A stretch of 6,471 nt of DNA from an uncultured Prevotella sp. (lineage in GTDB: Bacteria > Bacteroidota > Bacteroidia > Bacteroidales > Bacteroidaceae): positions 1-6,471 of the forward strand of contig CALZDK010000110.1 in NCBI GenBank assembly GCA_945637645.1, read 5' to 3'. How positions within the stretch are numbered: position 1 is the stretch's first letter; each line of letters starts with the position of its first letter. Under the pieces are notes generated by a model. That model was given only the letters and a program-made list of their open reading frames with translations, was not told where the DNA came from and made no database searches. Both the position numbers and the translations under genes were made by a program. Below, in pieces: positions 1 to 6,407 of this stretch.

Positions 1-2117
1 TGATTGGCAGTGCGGGTAGCGGCAAGACAACACTTGCCGAGTCAATGCTTTATGAAGCAGGCATAATAAAACGCCGTGGCTCCATAGAAGCGAAAAACAC
101 CGTGAGTGACTATTTCCCTGTTGAGCAGGAATATGGCTACTCCGTCTTCTCAACCGTTTTCCATGTTGAGTGGAACAACAAGAAACTGAACATCATCGAC
201 TGTCCGGGTTCCGACGACTTCGTAGGAGGTGCCATCACAGCTTTGAACGTTACTGACCAGGCTGTTATCCTCATCAACGGACAGTATGGCCCAGAAGTTG
301 GCACACAGAACAACTTCCGCTACACCGAGAAGCTGAAGAAGCCCGTTATCTTCCTTATCAACCAGCTCGACAGCGACAAGTGCGACTTCGACACACTTAT
401 GTCCACAATGCAGGACATCTACGGTCCAAAGTGCGTGCAAATTCAATATCCTATATCTACAGGTCCTGGCTTCAACTCGCTCATCGACGTGCTGCTGATG
501 AAGAAATACTCCTGGAAGCCCGAGGGTGGAGCACCTATCATAGAAGATATTCCTGCCGAGGAAATGGACAAAGCAATGGAACTCCACAAGGCTCTCGTAG
601 AGGCTGCCGCAGAGAACGATGAAGGTCTAATGGAGAAGTTCTTCGAGGAAGAAACCCTCACCGAAGACGAGTTGCGCGAGGGAATACGTAAGGGACTCGT
701 GACACGCAGCATTTTCCCCGTTTTCTGTGTATGCGCAGGCAAGGACATGGGTGTACGTCGTCTGATGGAGTTCCTTGGCAACGTCGTTCCTTTCGTAAGC
801 GAGATGCCAAAGATTCACAACACCCGCGGCGAGGAAGTTCCTGCAGAGAGCGATGGTCCTACATCACTCTATTTCTTCAAGACTGGAGTAGAGCCACACA
901 TCGGAGAGGTTTCCTACTTCAAGGTAATGAGCGGCAAGATAAAGGCTGGAACCGACCTTACTAATGCCGACCGTGGCTCTAAGGAGCGAGTAGCTCAGAT
1001 TTTTGCATGCGCAGGAGCCAACCGTCTGCCTGTTGACGAGTTGTGTGCCGGCGACATCGGTTGTACGGTGAAGCTAAAGGACGTAAAGACAGGCAATGCC
1101 CTTAACGGCAAAGACTGCGACTTCCGCTACGACTTCATAAAATATCCAAACTCTAAATACTCACGCGCCATCAAGGCTGTCAACGAGCAAGAGATGGAGA
1201 AACTCATGGTCGCACTCACAAAAATGCGTCAGGAAGACCCGACATGGGTGGTTGAACAGTCAAAAGAGCTGCGTCAGACCATTGTCCACGGACAGGGAGA
1301 GTTCCACCTCCGCACCCTGAAATGGCGTTTGGAGAACAACGAGAAGATTCAGATCAAGTTCGAAGAGCCAAAGATTCCATACCGTGAGACCATCACAAAG
1401 TCTGCCCGAGCCGACTATCGCCACAAGAAGCAATCTGGAGGTGCGGGACAGTTTGGAGAGGTGCACCTCATCGTAGAGCCTTACGCCGACGGTATGCCAG
1501 ACCCGACGGTGTTCAAGTTTGGCGGACAGGAGTTCCGCATGAACATCAAGAGCCGTGAGGAAATAGACCTTGAATGGGGTGGAAAGCTCGTGTTCTTGAA
1601 CTCTGTTGTCGGTGGAGCCATCGATACCCGTTTCATGCCCGCCATACTTAAAGGAATCATGGAGCGCATGGAGCGTGGCCCGCTTACAGGCAGCTATGCC
1701 CGTGACGTACGTGTCATTGTATATGACGGCAAGATGCACCCGGTTGACTCCAACGAACTTTCTTTCATGTTGGCGGCACGCAACGCCTTCGCAGCAGCCT
1801 TCAAGGAGGCAGGTCCGAAGATTCTGGAGCCTATCTACGACCTTGAGGTTTATGTTCCTGCCGACTTTATGGGCGACGTGATGAGCGACCTGCAAGGACG
1901 CCGTGCTCTCATCATGGGTATGGACAGTGAGGCCGGTTACCAGAAACTGCAGGCAAAAATCCCTCTCAAGGAACTTGCCAATTACAGCATCTCACTTAGC
2001 TCCATAACTGGTGGCCGTGCGTCGTTCACCACAAAGTTCGCAAGCTACGAGCTTGTTCCAAACGACATCCAGCAACAGCTCATCAAGGAGCACGAGGAAG
2101 AAGACAAAGAAGATTAG
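1..2117 (+). CDS. fusA2: Elongation factor G paralog (EF-G2 type), 5'-truncated by window edge
   Basis: Translocase-family protein acting on the ribosome. The reading frame is open from base 3, giving 704 visible residues. The ATG at 45 is internal, because the P-loop (GSAGSGKTT, fragment residues 2-10) lies before it, so about 15 N-terminal residues are missing. The EF-G domains follow in order: G domain (about 1-270), domain II (about 280-385), domain III (about 385-455, with EDPT and HGQGEFHL), domain IV (from about 457, GGAGQFGEV; tip His579 in KMHPVDS) and domain V (from about 620). The G motifs are degenerate. Switch I reads EYGYSV instead of ERGITI, switch II reads DCPGSDDF instead of DTPGHVDF (catalytic His replaced by Ser70), NKxD is NQLD, and GSA is CVCA. 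Its neighbours are not the usual rpsL/rpsG genes, which supports a second copy rather than housekeeping fusA. From memory, Bacteroides EF-G2 is a described paralog lacking GTPase activity. Family certain; subtype and symbol likely. Confidence 0.9.
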   Translation, partial: IGSAGSGKTTLAESMLYEAGIIKRRGSIEAKNTVSDYFPVEQEYGYSVFSTVFHVEWNNKKLNIIDCPGSDDFVGGAITALNVTDQAVILINGQYGPEVGTQNNFRYTEKLKKPVIFLINQLDSDKCDFDTLMSTMQDIYGPKCVQIQYPISTGPGFNSLIDVLLMKKYSWKPEGGAPIIEDIPAEEMDKAMELHKALVEAAAENDEGLMEKFFEEETLTEDELREGIRKGLVTRSIFPVFCVCAGKDMGVRRLMEFLGNVVPFVSEMPKIHNTRGEEVPAESDGPTSLYFFKTGVEPHIGEVSYFKVMSGKIKAGTDLTNADRGSKERVAQIFACAGANRLPVDELCAGDIGCTVKLKDVKTGNALNGKDCDFRYDFIKYPNSKYSRAIKAVNEQEMEKLMVALTKMRQEDPTWVVEQSKELRQTIVHGQGEFHLRTLKWRLENNEKIQIKFEEPKIPYRETITKSARADYRHKKQSGGAGQFGEVHLIVEPYADGMPDPTVFKFGGQEFRMNIKSREEIDLEWGGKLVFLNSVVGGAIDTRFMPAILKGIMERMERGPLTGSYARDVRVIVYDGKMHPVDSNELSFMLAARNAFAAAFKEAGPKILEPIYDLEVYVPADFMGDVMSDLQGRRALIMGMDSEAGYQKLQAKIPLKELANYSISLSSITGGRASFTTKFASYELVPNDIQQQLIKEHEEEDKED

Positions 2118-2152
2118 TCCTAAGTATTTACACGTTTCAAACAAAAATAGCC

Positions 2153-2187
2153 GTGGGGTAGGCAGCGATGCCTGCCCCACTGTTTTT
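2153..2187 (+). terminator. Intrinsic terminator after the EF-G paralog
   Basis: A 12-base stem (2153-2164 pairing with 2169-2180, one T-G wobble) closes a GCGA tetraloop of the GNRA type and is followed by TGTTTTT. It begins 35 bases after the EF-G stop codon. An A5 run before the stem (2143-2147) could pair with the T5 run or let the hairpin work in both directions. The T-run ends only 14 bases before the comEC start, so comEC must depend on readthrough or on a promoter overlapping the hairpin. A dispersed palindromic repeat is an alternative reading. Confidence 0.8.
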
Positions 2188-2188
2188 G

Positions 2189-2193
2189 AAGGA
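2189..2193 (+). promoter_or_regulatory. Shine-Dalgarno-like AAGGA before comEC
   Basis: AAGGA lies eight bases before the ATG at 2202, a textbook spacing. None of the other starts in this window has such a motif, and Bacteroidetes generally do not rely on it, so it may be chance. An in-frame TGA at 2187-2189 blocks any upstream extension and fixes the start at 2202. Confidence 0.35.
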
Positions 2194-2201
2194 TCCAGCT
2201 A

Positions 2202-3773
2202 ATGAAAACTCCAATGCTTCCTCTCTGCCTTGCCTTTTCCGCAGGCATTGCCATTGCAGACAGGTTTGTGTCGCCGGCAATGGCATGGGAAAGCATTGTA
2301 GTTACGTTATTTCTCGTTCTGTCTTCCATCGTTTTCAACATAAAAGCCGACCCTACCCCATTCACACTAAGGCTGATGCCCATAAAGACCCTTGTGCTGC
2401 CGCTTCTTACTCCCTTTTCTTGTGGCATAATGCTTGCACTTGTGCAACTGAACGGGTTGAGAACCGACTGTCCGCGAGGTTTTTCTGTATATGACGTTGT
2501 GATAATGTCTGAACCAAAGGAAAGCAACAAGGCAATCACTGCCGACGCAATCATCACATCGGGAAAATACGCAGGCTGCAACATACGATTGGCTTTCGAC
2601 AAGTCCTATTTCGGCAAGAAAGACATTGCAATAGGGAATGGACTTGAGGTGAGATGCCGCATGAAAGAGCCTCAAGATTTCAAGAACTCAAATTTCAGCT
2701 ACAAACGCTATCTTAGAGTCAGGAACATCGCATTTACGGCTTTCATTGGAAAGAATAATTGCAAGGGGAAGGCAGTCTCAATCAGTTCCCTATCCTTTAT
2801 GCAACGTATGCGCCTTGGGGCATTGACACTCCGCCACAATATAGTGGACACCTATCGGGAACATGGGATATCAGGAGAGAGTCTCGCCATTGCCGCCGCC
2901 ATGACGCTTGGCGACAAGTCGATGCTCACCCCATCAATACAAGACACCTATTCAATAACAGGAGCTGCACACGTGCTTGCACTCTCAGGTACCCATCTCG
3001 TGATTGTATTCTTCATTTTTTCCTTGCTTTTCAGACAATATTCCCGACGTTGGTATGCCACAGGCATTATTCTTTGCCTCACGTGGACATACGTCGTTTT
3101 TGTTGGCATGCCGGCTTCAGTGGTTCGTGCGGCACTGATGCTCTCCATATTCAGTTTCGCGCGTCTTGCCGAACGAGGCAAGAACTCCATAAACAGCCTT
3201 GCCACAGCAGCATCGTTGATGTTGGCTTTTAATCCGCAAGTGCTTTTCGATGCCGGTTTCCAGCTTTCTGTAGCAGCCGTTGCAGGCATTCTGCTCTCTT
3301 ACGACTTTTTCTCTCCCCTGCCCCGCAAGTTGTCAATAATGCAAATGCGATATCCGATCTTAACCCGTCTCATTCCATTCATTACTCTGGTAACAATTCC
3401 CATGGCAGCACAAATAGCTACAGCTCCACTCATAGCCTACTATTTCGGTCGTCTGCCTGTATATTTCCTCATAACCAATATTGTGGTGCTTCCAGCGACA
3501 AGCATAATCCTCTATGTTGCGGTAGCTTGCATCATATTGTTCCCGATACCAATCCTTGGAACAGTCGCTGCATGGCTGATGCAAAATTCAATATACCTTT
3601 TAAATAATATTCTCACATTTATTGCAAGTCTCCCTCATTCCTCCGTGTCAATCCCCGGCATATCAGTAACAAGTGTGGCCATAAGCTACGGTATTCTAAT
3701 TATCATAATTGCATATTTGCAACTACAATCAGGAAAAATGGTTAACAATAGCAAAATTAACAGAATCCATTAA
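2202..3773 (+). CDS. comEC: ComEC/Rec2-family DNA-uptake channel protein, short form
   Basis: Polytopic inner-membrane protein of the family that carries single-stranded DNA into the cell during natural transformation. It has 523 residues. Hydrophobic segments lie near 5-19, 31-47 and 61-82. A soluble region at about 90-190 matches the position of the family's OB-like N-terminal domain and contains the typical PQDFKNSNFSYKRYL stretch. The competence domain follows, with LALSGTHLVIV (His265), GMPASVVRA (302-310) and DAGFQLSVAAV (350-360), then several more helices up to about 506. The protein ends in a short polar tail, with no metallo-beta-lactamase-like domain such as Bacillus ComEC carries. 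The natural stop is followed by A-rich intergenic DNA, with no sign of a frameshifted remainder. Whether this cell is transformable cannot be judged from the window. The family call is firm; DNA transport is inferred from the family. Confidence 0.88.
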   Translation: MKTPMLPLCLAFSAGIAIADRFVSPAMAWESIVVTLFLVLSSIVFNIKADPTPFTLRLMPIKTLVLPLLTPFSCGIMLALVQLNGLRTDCPRGFSVYDVVIMSEPKESNKAITADAIITSGKYAGCNIRLAFDKSYFGKKDIAIGNGLEVRCRMKEPQDFKNSNFSYKRYLRVRNIAFTAFIGKNNCKGKAVSISSLSFMQRMRLGALTLRHNIVDTYREHGISGESLAIAAAMTLGDKSMLTPSIQDTYSITGAAHVLALSGTHLVIVFFIFSLLFRQYSRRWYATGIILCLTWTYVVFVGMPASVVRAALMLSIFSFARLAERGKNSINSLATAASLMLAFNPQVLFDAGFQLSVAAVAGILLSYDFFSPLPRKLSIMQMRYPILTRLIPFITLVTIPMAAQIATAPLIAYYFGRLPVYFLITNIVVLPATSIILYVAVACIILFPIPILGTVAAWLMQNSIYLLNNILTFIASLPHSSVSIPGISVTSVAISYGILIIIIAYLQLQSGKMVNNSKINRIH

Positions 3774-3804
3774 CTAAAAACAAACAACTTTCAAAAAAAT
3801 AGAC

Positions 3805-3812
3805 TAACTTTG
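3805..3812 (+). promoter_or_regulatory. Promoter -7 box (TAACTTTG) for the rprXY-like operon
   Basis: A perfect match to the Bacteroidetes -7 consensus TAnnTTTG, in the only gap between comEC and the kinase. No TTTG stands at the expected 19-21 base distance upstream (the area near 3780 is CAAA-rich), so the promoter is partial by consensus. The box ends five bases before the kinase ATG, placing the predicted transcription start on or next to the start codon. Confidence 0.6.
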
Positions 3813-3817
3813 CCACC

Positions 3818-5377
3818 ATGAAGAAATCAACGATTTGGACAATAGCAATAATAATGGGACTATCGTTCGTTGTTCTTCTCTATCTCCAGCTCTCATACAT
3901 TGAGGAGATGGCAAAGATGAAGAAGGAGCAGTTCGACGAATCCGTCAACCGCAGTCTCTATCAGGCATCGAGAAACCTCGAAGTCAATGAGACATTACGC
4001 TATCTTGAGAAGGACGTCAACGAGACTGAGCGCCGTGCCTTCCGCCAAGACTCAGCGATGACACGTACTGGCAAGGTTAACGATGTGGTGCAGCACAGCC
4101 ACCAATACTCCGTGGCGGGAAAAGACGGTACAATATACTCATCTTTCCAGCTGAAGACAATCACAACGAAGCCCTCTACCATTCCCAAAGGAATGATACT
4201 TCGCTCCGACAAGAGCTCCATCAGCGAAGCATCGAAATCACTGCAAGAGATAGTACGCAACCGCTACATCTATCAGAAGGCACTGCTCGACGAGGTTGTC
4301 TATAGCATCCTATACCAAGCCAGCGAGAAGCCGCTGAAGGAACGCATAAACTTCAAGCTCCTCGACCAAGACATACGTGCGGAACTGCTCAACAACGGCA
4401 TCAACATACCATACCATGTCACGGTATCAACAGCTGACGGCAGGGAAGTATATCGTTGCCCCGACTACACAGAGGAAGGTCTGCCATACACCTATTCACA
4501 GGTGCTCTTCCGCAACGACCCCTCGTCGAAGATGGGTGTCGTGAGAATTCATTTCCCCGACATCAACAGCTACATCTTCTCAAGCATACGCTTCATGATA
4601 CCCTCAGTGGTCTTCACGCTCGTACTGCTCGTAACGTTCATATTCACCATTGTCATCATCTTCAGGCAGAAGAGATACACGGAAATAAAGAACGATTTCA
4701 TAAACAACATGACACATGAGCTGAAGACACCTATAGCGAGCATCTCACTCGCAGCACAGATGCTCAACGACAAGAGCGTGAGCAAAAGCGAGGCAATGAT
4801 GCAGCATCTGGGCGGGGTAATCAACGACGAGTCAAAACGTTTGAGATTCCTTGTGGAGAAAGTGTTGCAAATGTCGATGTTTGACCGCAAAAAAGCTGTA
4901 TTCAAGAAAAAACAGCTCGACCTCAACGAGATGGTTGAGAATGCAGCCCACTCCTTCTCACTGCGCGTAGAACATACAGGGGGAAAGGTATATACTGAGA
5001 TAGAGGCAGTCGATTCAGCCATATATGTTGACGAGACACACTTCCAAAACGTGGTGTTCAACCTAATGGACAATGCGGTGAAATACCGCAAGCAAGATCA
5101 GCCTCTCGACATATACCTTAGGACATGGAACGAGAACAACCGTCTGCTTTTGTCGATACGCGACACAGGAATGGGAATAAAGAAGGAGAACCTCAAGAAA
5201 ATATTCGAGAAGTTCTACCGCGTACACACAGGAAACCTCCACGACGCCAAAGGCTTTGGACTCGGTCTTGCCTACGTAAAGAAAATTGTGGATTTGCACA
5301 AAGGCGAAATACATGTGGAAAGCGAATTCGGCAAAGGCACCATCTTCACCATCTCGCTTCCCGTGATTAAAGATTGA
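3818..5377 (+). CDS. rprX: Membrane sensor histidine kinase, RprX-like
   Basis: Autophosphorylating sensor that should pass phosphate to the regulator encoded next to it. It has 519 residues, about the length I recall for Bacteroides RprX. There is one N-terminal helix (about 7-26), a periplasmic sensor region of about 225 residues without a recognised domain, and a second helix (about 259-282). The dimerisation domain carries the H-box NNMTHELKTP with phospho-acceptor His300. The ATPase domain follows, with N-box NLMDNAVKY (Asn419), G1 DTGMGI (449-454), F-box IFEKFYRV and G2 GFGLGLAYV (479-487). All catalytic motifs are intact. The start at 3818 is supported by the basic MKKS before the first helix, although it leaves almost no leader behind the TAACTTTG box. 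A 41-base gap separates it from the regulator, indicating one operon. Kinase function is near certain; the rprX name rests on overall resemblance and pairing. Confidence 0.9.
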   Translation: MKKSTIWTIAIIMGLSFVVLLYLQLSYIEEMAKMKKEQFDESVNRSLYQASRNLEVNETLRYLEKDVNETERRAFRQDSAMTRTGKVNDVVQHSHQYSVAGKDGTIYSSFQLKTITTKPSTIPKGMILRSDKSSISEASKSLQEIVRNRYIYQKALLDEVVYSILYQASEKPLKERINFKLLDQDIRAELLNNGINIPYHVTVSTADGREVYRCPDYTEEGLPYTYSQVLFRNDPSSKMGVVRIHFPDINSYIFSSIRFMIPSVVFTLVLLVTFIFTIVIIFRQKRYTEIKNDFINNMTHELKTPIASISLAAQMLNDKSVSKSEAMMQHLGGVINDESKRLRFLVEKVLQMSMFDRKKAVFKKKQLDLNEMVENAAHSFSLRVEHTGGKVYTEIEAVDSAIYVDETHFQNVVFNLMDNAVKYRKQDQPLDIYLRTWNENNRLLLSIRDTGMGIKKENLKKIFEKFYRVHTGNLHDAKGFGLGLAYVKKIVDLHKGEIHVESEFGKGTIFTISLPVIKD

Positions 5378-5418
5378 ACAAGAAAAAAATAGTATTAACA
5401 ATAAAAAAACAGAAAATT
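5378..5418 (+). promoter_or_regulatory. A-rich translation start region between kinase and regulator
   Basis: The 41-base gap is over 60% A, with several A-runs, and contains no GGAG-like motif, no hairpin and no TAnnTTTG box. This fits an operon-internal ribosome landing site of the Bacteroidetes kind, where A-richness near the start codon replaces Shine-Dalgarno pairing. Confidence 0.4.
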
Positions 5419-6117
5419 ATGGAAGACAGTTTGAAAATCCTTCTTTGCGAAGACGACGAAAATCTGGGAATGTTGCTGCGCGAGTATCTTGCAGCCAAGG
5501 GATACGAGGCAGAGTTGTGTCCCGACGGAGAAGCCGGCTACAAGGCTTTCCTGAAAACCAAGTTTGACATCTGCGTGCTGGATGTAATGATGCCAAAAAA
5601 AGACGGTTTCACACTGGCACAAGAAATCCGCACCGCCAATGCCGAGATTCCTATCATCTTCCTCACAGCCAAGACCCTGAAGGAAGACATCCTTGACGGA
5701 TTCAAGATTGGAGCCGACGACTATATCACGAAACCTTTCTCAATGGAAGAGCTCGTGTTCCGTATTGAGGCTATCCTCCGCCGAGTTCGCGGAAAGAAGA
5801 ACAAGGAGAGCTCCATCTACCATCTGGGCCGCTTCACTTTCGACACACAGAAGCAGTTGCTCACCATCGGCGAAAAGCAGACCAAGCTCACCACGAAGGA
5901 AAACGAGCTTCTCGCACTGCTCTGCAGCCACGCCAACGAAATACTGCAGCGTGACTTTGCCCTGAAGACCATCTGGATCGACGACAACTATTTCAATGCA
6001 CGCTCAATGGATGTATATATCACCAAGCTGCGCAAGCACCTGAAGGACGACGACCAGATAGAGATAATCAATATCCACGGCAAGGGCTATAAGCTCATCA
6101 CCCCTGAGGAAGACTAA
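5419..6117 (+). CDS. rprY: OmpR/PhoB-family response regulator, RprY-like
   Basis: DNA-binding transcription regulator, the likely target of the kinase upstream. It has 232 residues. The receiver domain (about 5-120) has acidic residues Glu11/Asp12/Asp13, phospho-acceptor Asp55 in VLDVMMPKKDG, Thr83 in FLTAK and Lys105 in TKPFS, so it should be phosphorylatable. A linker of about ten residues leads to an OmpR-type winged helix (about 132-228), ending in the usual recognition-helix and wing pattern (SMDVYITKLRKHL, then IHGKGYKL). A TTG at 5374 in frame would add 15 residues, but MEDSLKILLCEDD is the natural start of a receiver and the added stretch is the A-rich leader. RprX/RprY was first studied in Bacteroides fragilis; Porphyromonas RprY has been linked to stress and sodium-related genes. 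The last four bases overlap the end of a convergent small gene. The target genes here are unknown. Confidence 0.9.
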   Translation: MEDSLKILLCEDDENLGMLLREYLAAKGYEAELCPDGEAGYKAFLKTKFDICVLDVMMPKKDGFTLAQEIRTANAEIPIIFLTAKTLKEDILDGFKIGADDYITKPFSMEELVFRIEAILRRVRGKKNKESSIYHLGRFTFDTQKQLLTIGEKQTKLTTKENELLALLCSHANEILQRDFALKTIWIDDNYFNARSMDVYITKLRKHLKDDDQIEIINIHGKGYKLITPEED

Positions 6118-6284
6118 TATCTGCTCTCTCTCTTTGTAAAATAGAGGTGCACAACGGCACCTGACACGACCAGCACGAGGCCCAAAAACCTCGTGCTGTT
6201 TTTGTCCGCCCAACCAACAAGAAAACTCACCACAAGTGTCAAAACTCCCACTATAAGCAGGAAAATACCAGTTTGTTTTACCAT
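6114..6284 (-). CDS. Small two-helix membrane protein, 56 residues, function unknown
   Basis: The protein starts MVKQTGIFLLIVGVL and ends FTKRESRY. Two hydrophobic segments (about 6-24 and 33-49) flank a short polar turn (WADKNSTR), with basic residues at both ends, which suggests a hairpin in the inner membrane with both termini in the cytoplasm. An in-frame TGA (6290-6288) two codons upstream fixes the ATG at 6284-6282. A full minus-strand promoter (TTTG-N20-TACTTTTG) lies 30 bases upstream. The stop codon overlaps the regulator's stop by four bases, tail to tail. It resembles the small two-helix hypothetical proteins common in Bacteroidales, as I remember them, but I cannot name a family. 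The well-formed membrane topology plus the promoter argue against a chance frame. The same DNA carries a terminator for the opposite strand. Confidence 0.7.
   Translation of the reverse strand: MVKQTGIFLLIVGVLTLVVSFLVGWADKNSTRFLGLVLVVSGAVVHLYFTKRESRY
6171..6203 (+). terminator. Intrinsic terminator of the rprXY-like operon, inside the minus-strand gene
   Basis: A perfect 10-base stem (6171-6180 CAGCACGAGG with 6189-6198) has the loop CCCAAAAA and is followed by T5 (6199-6203). It starts 54 bases after the regulator's stop codon. Read on the minus strand, the stem is followed by GTCGTG and has no T-run, so it should stop only plus-strand transcripts and let the small minus-strand gene be read through. 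Confidence 0.85.
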
Positions 6285-6313
6285 AAATCACATATAAATA
6301 GTTAATTTGTTGG

Positions 6314-6345
6314 CAAAAGTAACAAAAAAATTTGGTTCATTCAAA
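6314..6345 (-). promoter_or_regulatory. Promoter of the small membrane protein gene
   Basis: On the minus strand, TTTG (6345-6342) is followed after exactly 20 bases by TACTTTTG (6321-6314), matching both Bacteroidetes promoter boxes. Transcription should begin near 6308, leaving a leader of about 24 A/T-rich bases before the ATG at 6284. It interlocks with the rpsF promoter on the other strand. Confidence 0.7.
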
Positions 6346-6362
6346 AAAAAGCAGTACCTTTG
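6331..6362 (+). promoter_or_regulatory. Promoter of rpsF
   Basis: TTTG (6331-6334), exactly 20 bases, then TACCTTTG (6355-6362): both boxes match the Bacteroidetes housekeeping consensus. Transcription should begin near 6368, giving a leader of about 40 A/T-rich bases. Strong consensus agreement suits a ribosomal protein gene. Confidence 0.8.
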
Positions 6363-6368
6363 CACCGC

Positions 6369-6380
6369 ATTTTGCAAAAT
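6369..6380. repeat. 12-base perfect palindrome at the predicted rpsF transcription start
   Basis: ATTTTGCAAAAT equals its own reverse complement. It lies six bases after the -7 box, so it would cover the first transcribed bases. It could be an operator or simply chance in A/T-rich DNA; it has no loop and is too weak to act as an RNA hairpin. Confidence 0.4.
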
Positions 6381-6407
6381 AAACATTTAATAACATTTTA
6401 AAGTAGT

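Noticed and set aside
45..47. ATG at 45 as the start of the EF-G paralog
   Set aside because: The frame is open to the window edge and the P-loop is encoded before it, so this Met is internal.
1260..1895. 211-codon open frame on the minus strand inside the EF-G gene
   Set aside because: It lies entirely antisense to a highly conserved coding region, shows no recognisable domain and has no promoter; it is a shadow of codon use.
1..2117. Tet(M)/Tet(Q)-type ribosomal protection protein
   Set aside because: Length and domain IV/V sequence follow EF-G, and there is no mobile-element context or resistance-protein signature.
5374..5418. TTG start for the response regulator overlapping the kinase stop codon
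   Set aside because: The extra 15 residues are lysine- and isoleucine-rich translation of an A-rich leader, and the receiver domain begins naturally at the ATG at 5419.
6124..6133. (CT)5 run as a phase-variation tract
   Set aside because: Only five units long, and at the very end of the small gene, where slippage would alter just the last few residues.
6145..6162. Six-base hairpin AGGTGC/GCACCT as a terminator for either strand
   Set aside because: The stem is short and no proper T-run follows on either strand; on the minus strand it is within coding sequence. The hairpin at 6171-6203 is far better.
6004..6291. 95-codon minus-strand frame across the regulator's 3' end
   Set aside because: It is in a different frame from the 56-residue gene, overlaps the conserved winged-helix coding sequence and shows no coherent protein pattern.
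6363..6407. S6:S18-binding autoregulatory RNA motif in the rpsF leader
   Set aside because: The only CCG lies at 6365-6367, at or before the predicted transcription start, and no stem with a bulged CCG can be formed in the short A/T-rich leader.
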